DNA of 64,000 bases from Treponema bryantii (GTDB lineage: Bacteria; Spirochaetota; Spirochaetia; Treponematales; Treponemataceae): positions 2,480,001 through 2,544,000 of the forward strand of contig NZ_AP025286.1 in the NCBI RefSeq assembly GCF_036492245.1. The letters run 5' to 3'. Shown piece after piece: positions 1 to 7,306 of this stretch (position 1 is its first letter; every line of letters starts with the position of its first letter). The notes beneath the pieces are model-generated. The model had not been told where the DNA came from. It was given only the letters and a program-made list of their open reading frames with translations, and did no database searches. The position numbers were made by a program, and so were the translations under genes.

Positions 1-531
1 AAATAGACTCTTTATATCTATAGAAGTATCCTGGATACTCTCCAGTTTATTCTCACTCCCAGCTGAGTTTATGTTTGTAACTTCTGTATCAAAAGTGTTA
101 GTAGAAACAGATAAGGAATTACCCGCAAGTTTACCACATAAAATTCCAGTCAGAACAATTATAATAAAAGCAATAAAACTCCATTGCGTTATTTTCCATT
201 TCGAACTCAAGAAATATCGGTGGCGTGCTTTTAATTTATTTCCATTTTGCTTTTCATCAATAAAGAATCCTGTTCCCGAAAGAGATCTTTTTCTCTCATA
301 CTCCGCAAGTTTTTGCTTATTAATTACAAGCACATCTGAATAAACACCTTTTCTACCGATTCTCTTTAGAACTTTATCAAAGGCATATTCATCTGAGAAA
401 CAAGGATGACGTTTCTCCAATTCTGAACACAAAAATTGATTTCTTCTTTTTCCAGATAACGATGGAAAAGGAATCAATATCTCATATTTCTCATAATCAT
501 TTTTTTTAATTACATTAGTTTTTTGCTCCAT
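1..531 (-). CDS. Single-span membrane protein at the end of the type II secretion cluster (partial, GspL/PilN-like position)
   Basis: This open frame enters from the left edge, so its C-terminus is missing; it reads leftward from an ATG at 529-531. The 177 visible codons give a charged, apparently cytoplasmic region of about 110 residues, one membrane span at about residues 115-135, and then a Ser/Thr/Asn-rich stretch that would lie in the periplasm. There is no signal peptide. It starts 26 bases after the small pseudopilin-like gene before it and is the last visible gene of the type II secretion-type operon. A cytosolic domain, one span and a periplasmic tail at this place recall GspL or a PilN-like platform protein, but no diagnostic motif is visible, so that role is inference from topology and position only. 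Confidence 0.6.
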   Translation of the reverse strand, partial: MEQKTNVIKKNDYEKYEILIPFPSLSGKRRNQFLCSELEKRHPCFSDEYAFDKVLKRIGRKGVYSDVLVINKQKLAEYERKRSLSGTGFFIDEKQNGNKLKARHRYFLSSKWKITQWSFIAFIIIVLTGILCGKLAGNSLSVSTNTFDTEVTNINSAGSENKLESIQDTSIDIKSLF

Positions 532-557
532 TTTTACCTGCCCTAGAATGAATTCAG

Positions 558-893
558 TCAGTCAGTTTGACTACAATAAACTTCAACAGTTTCATTAGAA
601 ATTTTCCATTTTCCGCAATAAACACAGGTCTTATTATTTTCCACTACTTCCCATTCAATATCTTCCAGCCCCCAAAGCTCTCTACAACTTTCTTTCCACT
701 CTTCCAGAGAAGCATAACCTTTTCCGTGGCACGTATTGTAAAAACTCTCTGAAACAAATATTAAAGAATCTGTTTTTTTCCTAAGTTCATCTGCCTTTTT
801 ATCTATCTTTAAGAACTCACACATAAAGCCTGATAAAACAGACGAAAAGAGAACAAGAATTACAGCAACGGAAAATACTTCTATAAGCCGCAT
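558..893 (-). CDS. Small pseudopilin-like protein starting at the mature N-terminus
   Basis: This encodes 111 residues beginning MRLIEVFSVAVILVLF. The start is the ATG at 891-893, one base after the stop of the gene before it (TAAAATG), which suggests coupled translation; the frame stays open upstream to 974 but that part overlaps the previous gene. The LIEV string followed by a hydrophobic segment matches the N-terminal helix of type IV pilins and pseudopilins, and Glu falls at position 5 counted from the initiator Met, the conserved place in a mature pseudopilin. No leader and no Gly cleavage site is present. The remainder is soluble and holds several Cys residues (about 24, 54, 69, 93, 96 and 107), which could form disulphides in the periplasm. 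The likely role is a minor pseudopilin (GspH/I/J position). This is family resemblance plus context, not a firm assignment. Confidence 0.55.
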   Translation of the reverse strand: MRLIEVFSVAVILVLFSSVLSGFMCEFLKIDKKADELRKKTDSLIFVSESFYNTCHGKGYASLEEWKESCRELWGLEDIEWEVVENNKTCVYCGKWKISNETVEVYCSQTD

Positions 894-894
894 T

Positions 895-1089
895 TTAATA
901 ACCAGAAATAATGCTCCATTCTTTCTGATTCTTTTCCTGTATATAGGAAAGAGTCTTTGAATATTTCTTTTCATAAAATTTAATCTTTGTCCGTTTTTCT
1001 GCAGTCATTCCACAAATAACAAAAGTAATTGTCATTAGTCCCATCAGGCAAAGAAGAAGAATAGATTTACTTCCATGAGCAGATATCAT
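895..1089 (-). CDS. Small membrane-anchored protein, possible minor pseudopilin
   Basis: This gene of 64 residues was found inside a longer frame whose first two thirds only shadow gspG. The start is the ATG at 1087-1089, chosen because a strong Shine-Dalgarno sequence GGAGG lies five bases before it. It overlaps the 3' end of gspG by 23 bases. The protein has a short polar start (MISAHGSK), one hydrophobic helix of about 20 residues and a Lys/Glu-rich tail of about 35 residues. A Gly-Ser directly before the hydrophobic helix looks like a prepilin-type junction without Glu5, as in the GspK type, but the protein is much shorter than GspK. The function is unknown; operon position suggests a part or helper of the pseudopilus. 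Confidence 0.5.
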   Translation of the reverse strand: MISAHGSKSILLLCLMGLMTITFVICGMTAEKRTKIKFYEKKYSKTLSYIQEKNQKEWSIISGY

Positions 1090-1582
1090 CTGTGCCTCCT
1101 GTTGTACTTTGTCCGGCACCGGAATCTTCTTTACCATCCGGTCCGAATGAGATAAGTATAAAGGGCAGTTTCGAAGGAACCTCTGACGGCATAACGGAAC
1201 TTTCAGCGCTGAGATACTTATAATCGGTTCCCCACGGATCATTGCATGGTTCACGTTCAAGGTATGGGCCATCCCAGTTTTCTGGTATCGGATACAAAAC
1301 TGGTTTTTCCCATAAGGCTGAGAGTCCCTGTTCTGAGGTCGGGTATCTTCCGCAATCAAGGAAATAGGTTTGGAGTGCGCTGCTGAATTGTTCAATTTGA
1401 TTTCTTGCTGCAGTTTTTTTCGCGACGGAAATAATCTTTGATGCCGAGAATACGCTCCCTGCTGTAAGTACCGCGCCGATTGCAATGACGGCCACAGTTT
1501 CGACATAGGTAAAGCCTTCTGAACGTTTTTTAAATCCATAACAAAACCTCCTGAGATTTTTGTAAATAGTTTTTTTATTCAT
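1067..1582 (-). CDS. gspG: Type II secretion major pseudopilin GspG
   Basis: GspG is the main subunit of the periplasmic pseudopilus that pushes substrates through the secretin. The protein has a basic leader of 23 residues ending in EG, followed by FTYVET and a hydrophobic helix: the prepilin peptidase site with Glu at position 5. Downstream are the hallmarks of GspG: RYPTSEQGLSAL, NWDGPYLE, a DPWG..Y.Y stretch, then FGPDGKEDS and a C-terminal GGTDDICSW, where acidic residues bind calcium in known structures. At 171 residues it is slightly longer than the usual 140-150. The start at 1582 is preferred over a TTG two codons upstream because GGGAGG lies seven bases before the ATG. It follows gspF by 15 bases. 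Confidence 0.93.
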   Translation of the reverse strand: MNKKTIYKNLRRFCYGFKKRSEGFTYVETVAVIAIGAVLTAGSVFSASKIISVAKKTAARNQIEQFSSALQTYFLDCGRYPTSEQGLSALWEKPVLYPIPENWDGPYLEREPCNDPWGTDYKYLSAESSVMPSEVPSKLPFILISFGPDGKEDSGAGQSTTGGTDDICSWK

Positions 1583-1597
1583 TTTCAAACCTCCCGT

Positions 1598-2500
1598 TTA
1601 CATAAATGCGATATTATTGATAAGCGGCATAAAGAATGTCATCAGAAGTACAAGAATAAAGCCACCTGTGATAACTATAAAAAGCGGTTCAATCAATGAA
1701 ATACAGATATTCCGGCTTCGTTCTTTTTCTTCTTCCAGATAGCCTGCAATTTTTCTAAAGAGATCTTCTTTACTGCCACCAGTATCTGCATAATAAAATG
1801 CTTCCTGAAGTTTTGAATTATAGAAGCCTTTATATTCATCTGAAGGTAAAAACGCATTCTGCAGATTCATTCCATACAAAAGTTTAATGCGCGCATTTTC
1901 AAAAAATTTACCGATTCTACTCGAAGGGCCAGCTATCTGAATTGCACAGCCAACAGCCACAGATAGTTCAATTCCATTTCGAAGCAAGAAATCAACAGCC
2001 GTAAAAGCTTCAAATAATCTGCTCTCGCCAAGCATTTTTATAATCACAAAAATAAGAAACATACAGACTGTAAACAATCCAAGAACATATTTCATAAGCA
2101 CCTGAAAATCTGCAGTCTTTGTATAAAGTCCAATAAATATTGTTGCTGCAACTGAAACCGTAACTACAAAGATGGGATATACCAAAGCACCTTCTATTTT
2201 CTTTCTGCACTCTGCTTCGCGTTCAAGTTTCTGTTTCAGAAAGGAAAGTGTTGATTTCAAATCTCCGTTCTTTTCTGCAATACTGATAAAGGAAATATAA
2301 ACAGGATCAAAGGTACAGTCTTTGCAAACTTTTAATGCATTTGAAAAAAGGCTCCCATTTTCAAGCGCTGCATAAATTGAGGCTGCAGCTCTGCTGACAC
2401 GATCCTTTCTCGGCTTCGCACGCATGATTAATAGGCTTTGAGTCAGTGTAAGCCCTTGTTTGATAAAAAGCTCATACAATGCCTTTGTGAATTCCAGCAT
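1598..2500 (-). CDS. gspF: Type II secretion inner-membrane platform protein GspF
   Basis: GspF sits in the inner membrane and links the ATPase GspE to pseudopilus assembly. The 300-residue protein shows the two-fold T2SSF layout: a first domain at residues 1-100 with ISIAEKNGDLKSTL, two spans near 110-165 and a second copy with YYADTGGSKEDLFRKIAGYLEEE before a final span at about 270-295 (FIVITGGFILVLLMTFF). This is shorter than the usual 400 because the N-terminal cytoplasmic part is cut back. The ATG at 2500 is preferred over a GTG two codons earlier, since the GGGGG ribosome site is only correctly spaced for the ATG. It overlaps the end of gspE by 29 bases, so the two are likely translated in a coupled way. 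Confidence 0.9.
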   Translation of the reverse strand: MLEFTKALYELFIKQGLTLTQSLLIMRAKPRKDRVSRAAASIYAALENGSLFSNALKVCKDCTFDPVYISFISIAEKNGDLKSTLSFLKQKLEREAECRKKIEGALVYPIFVVTVSVAATIFIGLYTKTADFQVLMKYVLGLFTVCMFLIFVIIKMLGESRLFEAFTAVDFLLRNGIELSVAVGCAIQIAGPSSRIGKFFENARIKLLYGMNLQNAFLPSDEYKGFYNSKLQEAFYYADTGGSKEDLFRKIAGYLEEEKERSRNICISLIEPLFIVITGGFILVLLMTFFMPLINNIAFM

Positions 2501-3896
2501 CCTCACGCCCCCTGGTATAAAATGGAATTATTGATTTCTTCTTTCCTTTACTTCGTTTTGACTGTGCCTTAAAAAGTTTCATTGTTTCACAAAGTATTTC
2601 GCTGTAATTGGTAAAATGTTCGACATACTTTTCCAGCTGTTCTTCAGAGTTTGCTGTAATTGCCCTTTCACCAAAGTTTTCAGAAGGAATTGCAATATCA
2701 GCATATAACCTCATTTTTCCACCAAGCTCATTCAACTGCTGGCAGATTATTCCCCGCAAAACCTGACATAACAGATTTCTTTGAATCCCCAGATTTTCAA
2801 GTCTGAATATAGATTCAGCAGCGCCTCCAGAATGAAGTGTTGCAAAAACAAGATGCCCGGTTAGAGACGCTCTTAAAGCAGTTGCAGCACTTTCTTCATC
2901 ACGAATCTCACCAATCATAATTACATCAGGATCCTGTCTGAAAAGATGATTTATTGCTTCAGAAAAACCATTCCGTTCATCTATCTTTACCTGTGTTACG
3001 CCTGGTATTACATATTCAGGTGGATCTTCAAGACTTATTATTTTCAGAGTTCCTGAAGTACGTTTTTCAATTTCAACAAGAAGAGCTGCAACAGATGTTG
3101 ATTTTCCTGAACCAGTTGGTCCACATACCAGAACAAGACCATTTGGCAATGAAATCAAACCATTCTCACCACAAAGCTTTTCAAGCTGTAAGGAATTGAA
3201 TCCCAGTTCGCCCAAAGTCAGTGGTATTCGTGAAGTATCTAAAAGTCTCATGACTATTGATTCTTCACATACCTTCCCACCTCCAACAACAGCCATAGCA
3301 GATACTCTTATGAAGAACGGATTTTTATTCCCGTAAATAAACTGTCCGTCCTGACAACATCTGTTATCAATTACATTCATTCCGGCAAGTAATTTAATGC
3401 GCTGAATAAGCTCCGCACTTTTTTCACTCTGAAGTTCAATATACTTTTCCAGTCGTCCATTTATTCTTAAGCGGACACAACTTTTTTCAATATGAATATC
3501 CGTAGCATTGCGAAGCCTTGCTTCATTCAACAGGCTGTCCAACAGCAAAACAGCAGCAGCTTCTTTCTGATTTTTAGCTTCCTCAGAATCAGATGCATCT
3601 TTTACTAATCCAAACTCACCTGCCCTATAAAGTTTCGAAACACATTTTCTAAGCTGACTTCTGGTACCATTTTCAAAATCAATTTTTATCAGGCGATGAA
3701 ACTGTTCCGGACAATCCTTCAACTGTCTGATATTTGCAATATGATTTTCGAATGCTCTCGAAAGGCGTCCGCATAAAACTGCATCATTTTTATTTTCAAC
3801 AAGAAAACGAATACTCGCACCGTTCTGTTCCAGCACAGCAGCCCCATTGTAAAGACAGTAAGCAGGAGTAAGATTAAACTCATAATTTCTGTTCAT
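2472..3896 (-). CDS. gspE: Type II secretion ATPase GspE
   Basis: This cytoplasmic hexameric ATPase powers pseudopilus assembly. The 474-residue protein has an N-terminal domain of about 110 residues, then the GspE/PilB core: ATDIHIE, the Walker A loop GPTGSGKST near residue 257, an Asp box (SLEDPPEYVIPGVTQ), Walker B with DPDVIMIGEIRDEESA near residue 325, and the His box ATLHSGGA. The zinc-binding CxxC pairs usual in GspE and PilB are not visible between the His box and the C-terminus, so this is a shortened version. The start is ATG 3896 with AAGGAG seven bases upstream; a GTG directly before it is less well spaced. It overlaps the end of gspD by 17 bases and gspF by 29. Confidence 0.92.
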   Translation of the reverse strand: MNRNYEFNLTPAYCLYNGAAVLEQNGASIRFLVENKNDAVLCGRLSRAFENHIANIRQLKDCPEQFHRLIKIDFENGTRSQLRKCVSKLYRAGEFGLVKDASDSEEAKNQKEAAAVLLLDSLLNEARLRNATDIHIEKSCVRLRINGRLEKYIELQSEKSAELIQRIKLLAGMNVIDNRCCQDGQFIYGNKNPFFIRVSAMAVVGGGKVCEESIVMRLLDTSRIPLTLGELGFNSLQLEKLCGENGLISLPNGLVLVCGPTGSGKSTSVAALLVEIEKRTSGTLKIISLEDPPEYVIPGVTQVKIDERNGFSEAINHLFRQDPDVIMIGEIRDEESAATALRASLTGHLVFATLHSGGAAESIFRLENLGIQRNLLCQVLRGIICQQLNELGGKMRLYADIAIPSENFGERAITANSEEQLEKYVEHFTNYSEILCETMKLFKAQSKRSKGKKKSIIPFYTRGREDAGIHKGIV

Positions 3897-5949
3897 CACC
3901 TGTCTCCTTTGAAAATTTTCCCTCAGAATAATCAGCTAAAAGATTCCATAAAGATTCTTTCGCCCATGCTAAATCCTCAGTTCCATTCCCAGCATCCTCA
4001 AAAGCCTCACCTCCGGTAATATGCGGAACAAGATAAATTACCATCTGCATTTTTTCCTGAATTGAGTTTTTATTCTTAAAAAGATTTCCAATAATTGGGA
4101 TTTTAGAAATCAGTGGACTTCGTTTTTGCTGCTCACTTTCTGCAGTCTGGACGAGCCCACTCAAAACAACCGGTTCTCCGCTTTTACTGCAAACTTCAGT
4201 AGTAACAAGTTTTTCGGAAGTTGGAGGAGGATTACCCGTGAGCCCTGAAGTATCATTTCCTCTGCGGGATACAGAAGCCGTAACCTTACTTGTGATCATT
4301 CCGTCACCGCTTACCCAGCCAAGAACATCAAGTTTTATACCTGATGCAATCTCTCTTGTTACTCCAGAGTAAATCGGCTTTCCGGTTTCCGGGTCTACAT
4401 TATTATCCCGATACCTGTAAGTATTCGTATTCTCAAAATGTATTTCCCGACCTGAAACACCATGCAAGGTTGTATCCGCATAAACCCGGGCCTTATTTTC
4501 TTCGATTGATCCCTGAAGTTCTGCAGCAAAAGTTAAACCAAAGGCTGTTACTACATTAAGATTAAAGCCCATCACAGAACCGAGTACTGCAGAAACACCG
4601 TTCCTGTCTCCTACAGTAAGACGTTTTACTCCAAAGGAAGAGGTCCAGTTATTTTGAACAGTCTCGTCATACTGCAAAATCAAAAGATCATAACTAAGAC
4701 GAACAGCAGGCTTATCACAAACCTCAAGCTGTTCACACAAAACTTTATAGGCTTCTTCTGTTCCCTTAAAATATAGCCGTGCAGAATCATCTGCCATAAA
4801 AAGAGAAGAACGTTCTACTGCAGGCGGTAAATGCTCCAGGAATTCTGACGGCTTAAGATATTTAAGATTAACTACATAAGTTGAAAGCTTAATATCTGCC
4901 TCGGACATTAACTCCTCAATGGCAGCAGTCTCTGATTCACTTGCATAACACAGAAAAGAGAATTCATCTGGAAGCGGAAGTATTTCCAGTTTTCCAACAC
5001 GCTTATACACAAAGGTTAAAAAATCCTGAGACTTAGTAAAACGGAGAGTAAATTTACGCCAGGTGCGTTTTCCGCTTATAAGCTCTTCACGGACAGAAGG
5101 CTTTGCAAAAATGTAATAGATGCCGTTTTCATAAACAAAGTCAAATCCGCACTGCGAACAAAGAATACTCAGAGTATCTTTAAAATCCGATCCGACAAAA
5201 ACAGACCTCTGAATTTTACTTTCACCATCAGAAAGCAGACAATAACTTTCATTTTCAAACAATCTGTTCAAAATCACAGAAAAACTGCAATCTTCTACAT
5301 CAACAGAAACAGCCCCACTTTCAAGCATTTCGATTTTTACCATTCCTGAAAAAACATCATTACGCAACACGCCATTGCCACGTACATCAGTCTTTTTCAC
5401 AAAATGATATCCAGCATCATCCTGTACAACGTCATAAACACCAAAACGTTTTGCAAGACAATCCATTAAGACAGTTTCATCAACTCCCTTAAAGCACACC
5501 GAAATCCTTTGCGCCGGTAACGTCTCAAACGTTACAACCTTATCCATTACCTCAGACAGCTTTTCAATAATCTGCACTGGAAGCAAATCATACGCTTCAA
5601 CAGAAAACAATCCATTTTCCACCGAAACCTGAATTCTGCTCACAGTCCATATACTGCCATCACGTTTCACAAACAATCTGTTAGTTCTCAGAAAAGACTC
5701 AAAAGCTAAATCAAAGTTACCGCCTGCAAATTTCAAATCGCCCTTACCACTAACAGTGTCATCAGGAACAATCGAAATTCCAGTATCCATCGACACCGCA
5801 AACAAGATGTCTTTAATCTCACAATCCGCAAAATCCCAGCTGAAGCCTGTACTCTGCGCAACCACAGCATGACAGAAAGCCAGCACAACAACAAAAAACA
5901 GCAGACCCTTTTTCATCCGCCCGGAAAACTTAACAAACGCCCGTCTCAA
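3880..5949 (-). CDS. gspD: Type II secretion secretin GspD
   Basis: GspD forms the gated outer-membrane pore. The protein of 689 residues starts with a TTG at 5947-5949, eight bases after a GGTGGAGG ribosome site; a later ATG at 5916 begins directly at the signal peptide MKKGLLFFVVVLAFC but lacks a good site. The signal peptide ends near VVAQ. N-terminal domains of N0/N1 type fill about residues 35-400. The C-terminal secretin domain (about 430-650) is clear: VSGREIHFENTNTY, EIASGIKLDVLG, then VVLSGLVQ and the end motif PLISKIPIIGNLFKNK followed by MVIYLVPHI. No lipobox is present, so a pilotin-free or treponeme-specific route to the outer membrane is possible. It heads the operon; its upstream motif is shared with ssb. 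Confidence 0.92.
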   Translation of the reverse strand: MRRAFVKFSGRMKKGLLFFVVVLAFCHAVVAQSTGFSWDFADCEIKDILFAVSMDTGISIVPDDTVSGKGDLKFAGGNFDLAFESFLRTNRLFVKRDGSIWTVSRIQVSVENGLFSVEAYDLLPVQIIEKLSEVMDKVVTFETLPAQRISVCFKGVDETVLMDCLAKRFGVYDVVQDDAGYHFVKKTDVRGNGVLRNDVFSGMVKIEMLESGAVSVDVEDCSFSVILNRLFENESYCLLSDGESKIQRSVFVGSDFKDTLSILCSQCGFDFVYENGIYYIFAKPSVREELISGKRTWRKFTLRFTKSQDFLTFVYKRVGKLEILPLPDEFSFLCYASESETAAIEELMSEADIKLSTYVVNLKYLKPSEFLEHLPPAVERSSLFMADDSARLYFKGTEEAYKVLCEQLEVCDKPAVRLSYDLLILQYDETVQNNWTSSFGVKRLTVGDRNGVSAVLGSVMGFNLNVVTAFGLTFAAELQGSIEENKARVYADTTLHGVSGREIHFENTNTYRYRDNNVDPETGKPIYSGVTREIASGIKLDVLGWVSGDGMITSKVTASVSRRGNDTSGLTGNPPPTSEKLVTTEVCSKSGEPVVLSGLVQTAESEQQKRSPLISKIPIIGNLFKNKNSIQEKMQMVIYLVPHITGGEAFEDAGNGTEDLAWAKESLWNLLADYSEGKFSKETGDEQKL

Positions 5950-5962
5950 GATATTTAACCTC

Positions 5963-6005
5963 CACCTATAAATTAGGTGTGATAGAACTTTTTTGACCAA
6001 TTTTT
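5963..6005 (-). promoter_or_regulatory. Bipartite upstream motif of gspD, shared with ssb
   Basis: Reading on the minus strand, AAAAATTGGTCAAAAAA is followed, 24 bases after TTGGTC, by TATAGGTG, just before the gspD ribosome site. The same two blocks with the same 24-base gap stand upstream of ssb at 15595-15630. The gap does not fit a sigma-70 promoter. Whether this is an unusual promoter or a regulator site is unknown. Confidence 0.4.
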
Positions 6006-6017
6006 CAAAAAAAACTT

Positions 6018-6047
6018 AAAAAAAAGCATTATTTAATGCATTTTTTT
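6018..6047. promoter_or_regulatory. A/T-flanked hairpin between divergent gspD and corA
   Basis: The palindrome GCATTA-TT-TAATGC is flanked by a run of A on the left and a run of T on the right, so it has terminator shape on both strands. It lies between two divergently transcribed genes, where a terminator is not needed, and just upstream of the corA promoter. It may insulate the two units or bind a regulator. Confidence 0.35.
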
Positions 6048-6055
6048 CCAAAAAC

Positions 6056-6084
6056 TTGCACTCTTAGCCTAAATTCAGTAAAAT
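6056..6084 (+). promoter_or_regulatory. Sigma-70-type promoter of the corA leader
   Basis: TTGCAC at 6056-6061 and TAAAAT at 6079-6084 are separated by exactly 17 bases. Transcription would start near 6091, giving corA an untranslated leader of about 165 bases that contains the small ORF and hairpin described next. Confidence 0.6.
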
Positions 6085-6117
6085 TATATTTATCAGTTTG
6101 ATATTTTAATCTGTTAT

Positions 6118-6190
6118 TCAGGAGGCACACTTATGGACAGCGGCTCGAGTTATCCCATACGTTCATTAATTTCTAATACAAGCCTCCTGA
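6118..6190 (+). promoter_or_regulatory. Ribosome-site-sequestering inverted repeat in the corA leader
   Basis: TCAGGAGGC at 6118-6126, which holds the Shine-Dalgarno sequence of a 23-codon ORF, is perfectly complementary over nine bases to GCCTCCTGA at 6182-6190, which lies five codons before that ORF's stop. Pairing would hide the ribosome site. A ribosome moving through the small ORF would open the stem. This is the geometry of a translational switch or attenuator upstream of corA; what it senses is not visible. Confidence 0.5.
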
Positions 6191-6204
6191 CAAATCACGC
6201 ATAA
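6133..6204 (+). CDS. Possible leader peptide upstream of corA
   Basis: A 23-codon frame (MDSGSSYPIRSLISNTS and so on, ending NHA) begins six bases after AGGAGG, the strongest ribosome site in this part of the window. It ends 52 bases before the corA start and lies fully within the corA transcript. It has no hydrophobic segment or known motif and no unusual codon run. Because its ribosome site and its 3' end are complementary, it most likely acts as a regulatory leader peptide and not as a functional protein. This is seen directly as an ORF with a ribosome site; the role is inference. Confidence 0.45.
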   Translation: MDSGSSYPIRSLISNTSLLTNHA

Positions 6205-6256
6205 AAATCACACAAAAGTCATCGAGGCCTCATAAAAATTTTTAACGAGGTTAACT

Positions 6257-7306
6257 ATGATTACATATTGGCAGCAGATTGATGGCCAGTTCTCTAAGAC
6301 CAAAAAAGATGAAATAAATACAAAGCTTCCTCTTTGGGTAGACGCACGTAATGTTACACGTGATGAGACTACATTCCTTCAGGAAGAGTATCAGATTGAG
6401 CAGGATCATATTCTGGATATTCTTGACCCGGATGAGCTTTCACGAATTGAAGACGGTGATTCAGGATACATTCTTACAATCGTCCGGGTTCCGTTCTACG
6501 ACCCCGCAGCTGAAACGCCATATTTCACCGGGCCGGTCGGCATCATAATTAAAGGAAAAACAATCATCACAATCTGCTGGACAGACTGTGAAGTGCTTAA
6601 AGACTTTGGCTCTAACAGAGTCCGCAATGTCCGATTAAACGACTTCCCGTCTTTCATCGTACACATTATTAACCGCGCCAACTTAAACTTCCTGCGTTAC
6701 CTTAAGGAAATCAACCGCCGTTCTACAAGCATTCAGAACGAAATGAGACTTGAGATTGAAAACAAAGAAATCATCCTCATGCTTGGACTCGAAAAATCTC
6801 TTGTTTACTTTACAACTTCCCTCAAGAGTAATTCACTTTTGCTGATGAAGATGAAAGGTACCCGTCTTATTAAGTTTGATGAAGATGACCTTGATTTTGT
6901 TGAAGGAGTTACAATCGATAACCGCCAGGCTATTGAAATGGCCGACACCTATTCGAACATTCTTTTTGGTGTAATGGATGCCTACTCTTCCGTAATCTCA
7001 AATAACCTGAACGTCGTAATGAAAAAGCTCGCAATCATCAACCTGGTTATGATGGCTCCAACCTTTGTAACAAGCTTCTTTGGAATGAACTTTAAACTGC
7101 CATTTGATGATCTGCCGGGCTACATTCCTGTTCTGATTGCAACTGTGATTTGTCTTGTTTCGGTATTCCTCTGCAGCTGGATGCTCAACTGGAACAAAGA
7201 AACTGTCGGTGCCATCAAAAAAGCAAAACAGATGAATAGAAAGCAGAAGCAGAAACTTAAGGCAGAGACAAAGAAAATTAAAAAGCAGGAAAAAAGATTA
7301 AGTTAA
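6257..7306 (+). CDS. corA: CorA-type magnesium transporter
   Basis: This is a pentameric channel for Mg2+ (and often Co2+ or Ni2+) in the inner membrane. The 349-residue length is typical. The large N-terminal cytoplasmic domain, about residues 1-280, includes the long gating helix. Two spans follow near residues 270-330, with the signature GMN in FFGMNFK at the end of the first span, which forms the ion selectivity filter. The C-terminal tail is very basic (MNRKQKQKLKAETKKIKKQEK). A GAGG ribosome site precedes the ATG. The gene is transcribed alone from a clear promoter and carries a structured leader; its stop overlaps the stop of the convergent gene at 7303. Confidence 0.93.
   Translation: MITYWQQIDGQFSKTKKDEINTKLPLWVDARNVTRDETTFLQEEYQIEQDHILDILDPDELSRIEDGDSGYILTIVRVPFYDPAAETPYFTGPVGIIIKGKTIITICWTDCEVLKDFGSNRVRNVRLNDFPSFIVHIINRANLNFLRYLKEINRRSTSIQNEMRLEIENKEIILMLGLEKSLVYFTTSLKSNSLLLMKMKGTRLIKFDEDDLDFVEGVTIDNRQAIEMADTYSNILFGVMDAYSSVISNNLNVVMKKLAIINLVMMAPTFVTSFFGMNFKLPFDDLPGYIPVLIATVICLVSVFLCSWMLNWNKETVGAIKKAKQMNRKQKQKLKAETKKIKKQEKRLS

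Noticed and set aside
71-343. Plus-strand frame of 90 codons at the left edge
   Set aside because: It is antisense to the partial minus-strand gene at 1-531, lacks a ribosome site and has no protein-like pattern.
1090-1539. Upstream part of the long minus-strand frame ending at 895
   Set aside because: It overlaps gspG in another frame and is low in sense; only the last 64 codons, with their own ribosome site, are taken as a gene.
6085-6256. M-box or other named riboswitch upstream of corA
   Set aside because: The leader is short and only one clear long-range stem is present; the multi-helix core of an M-box was not found.
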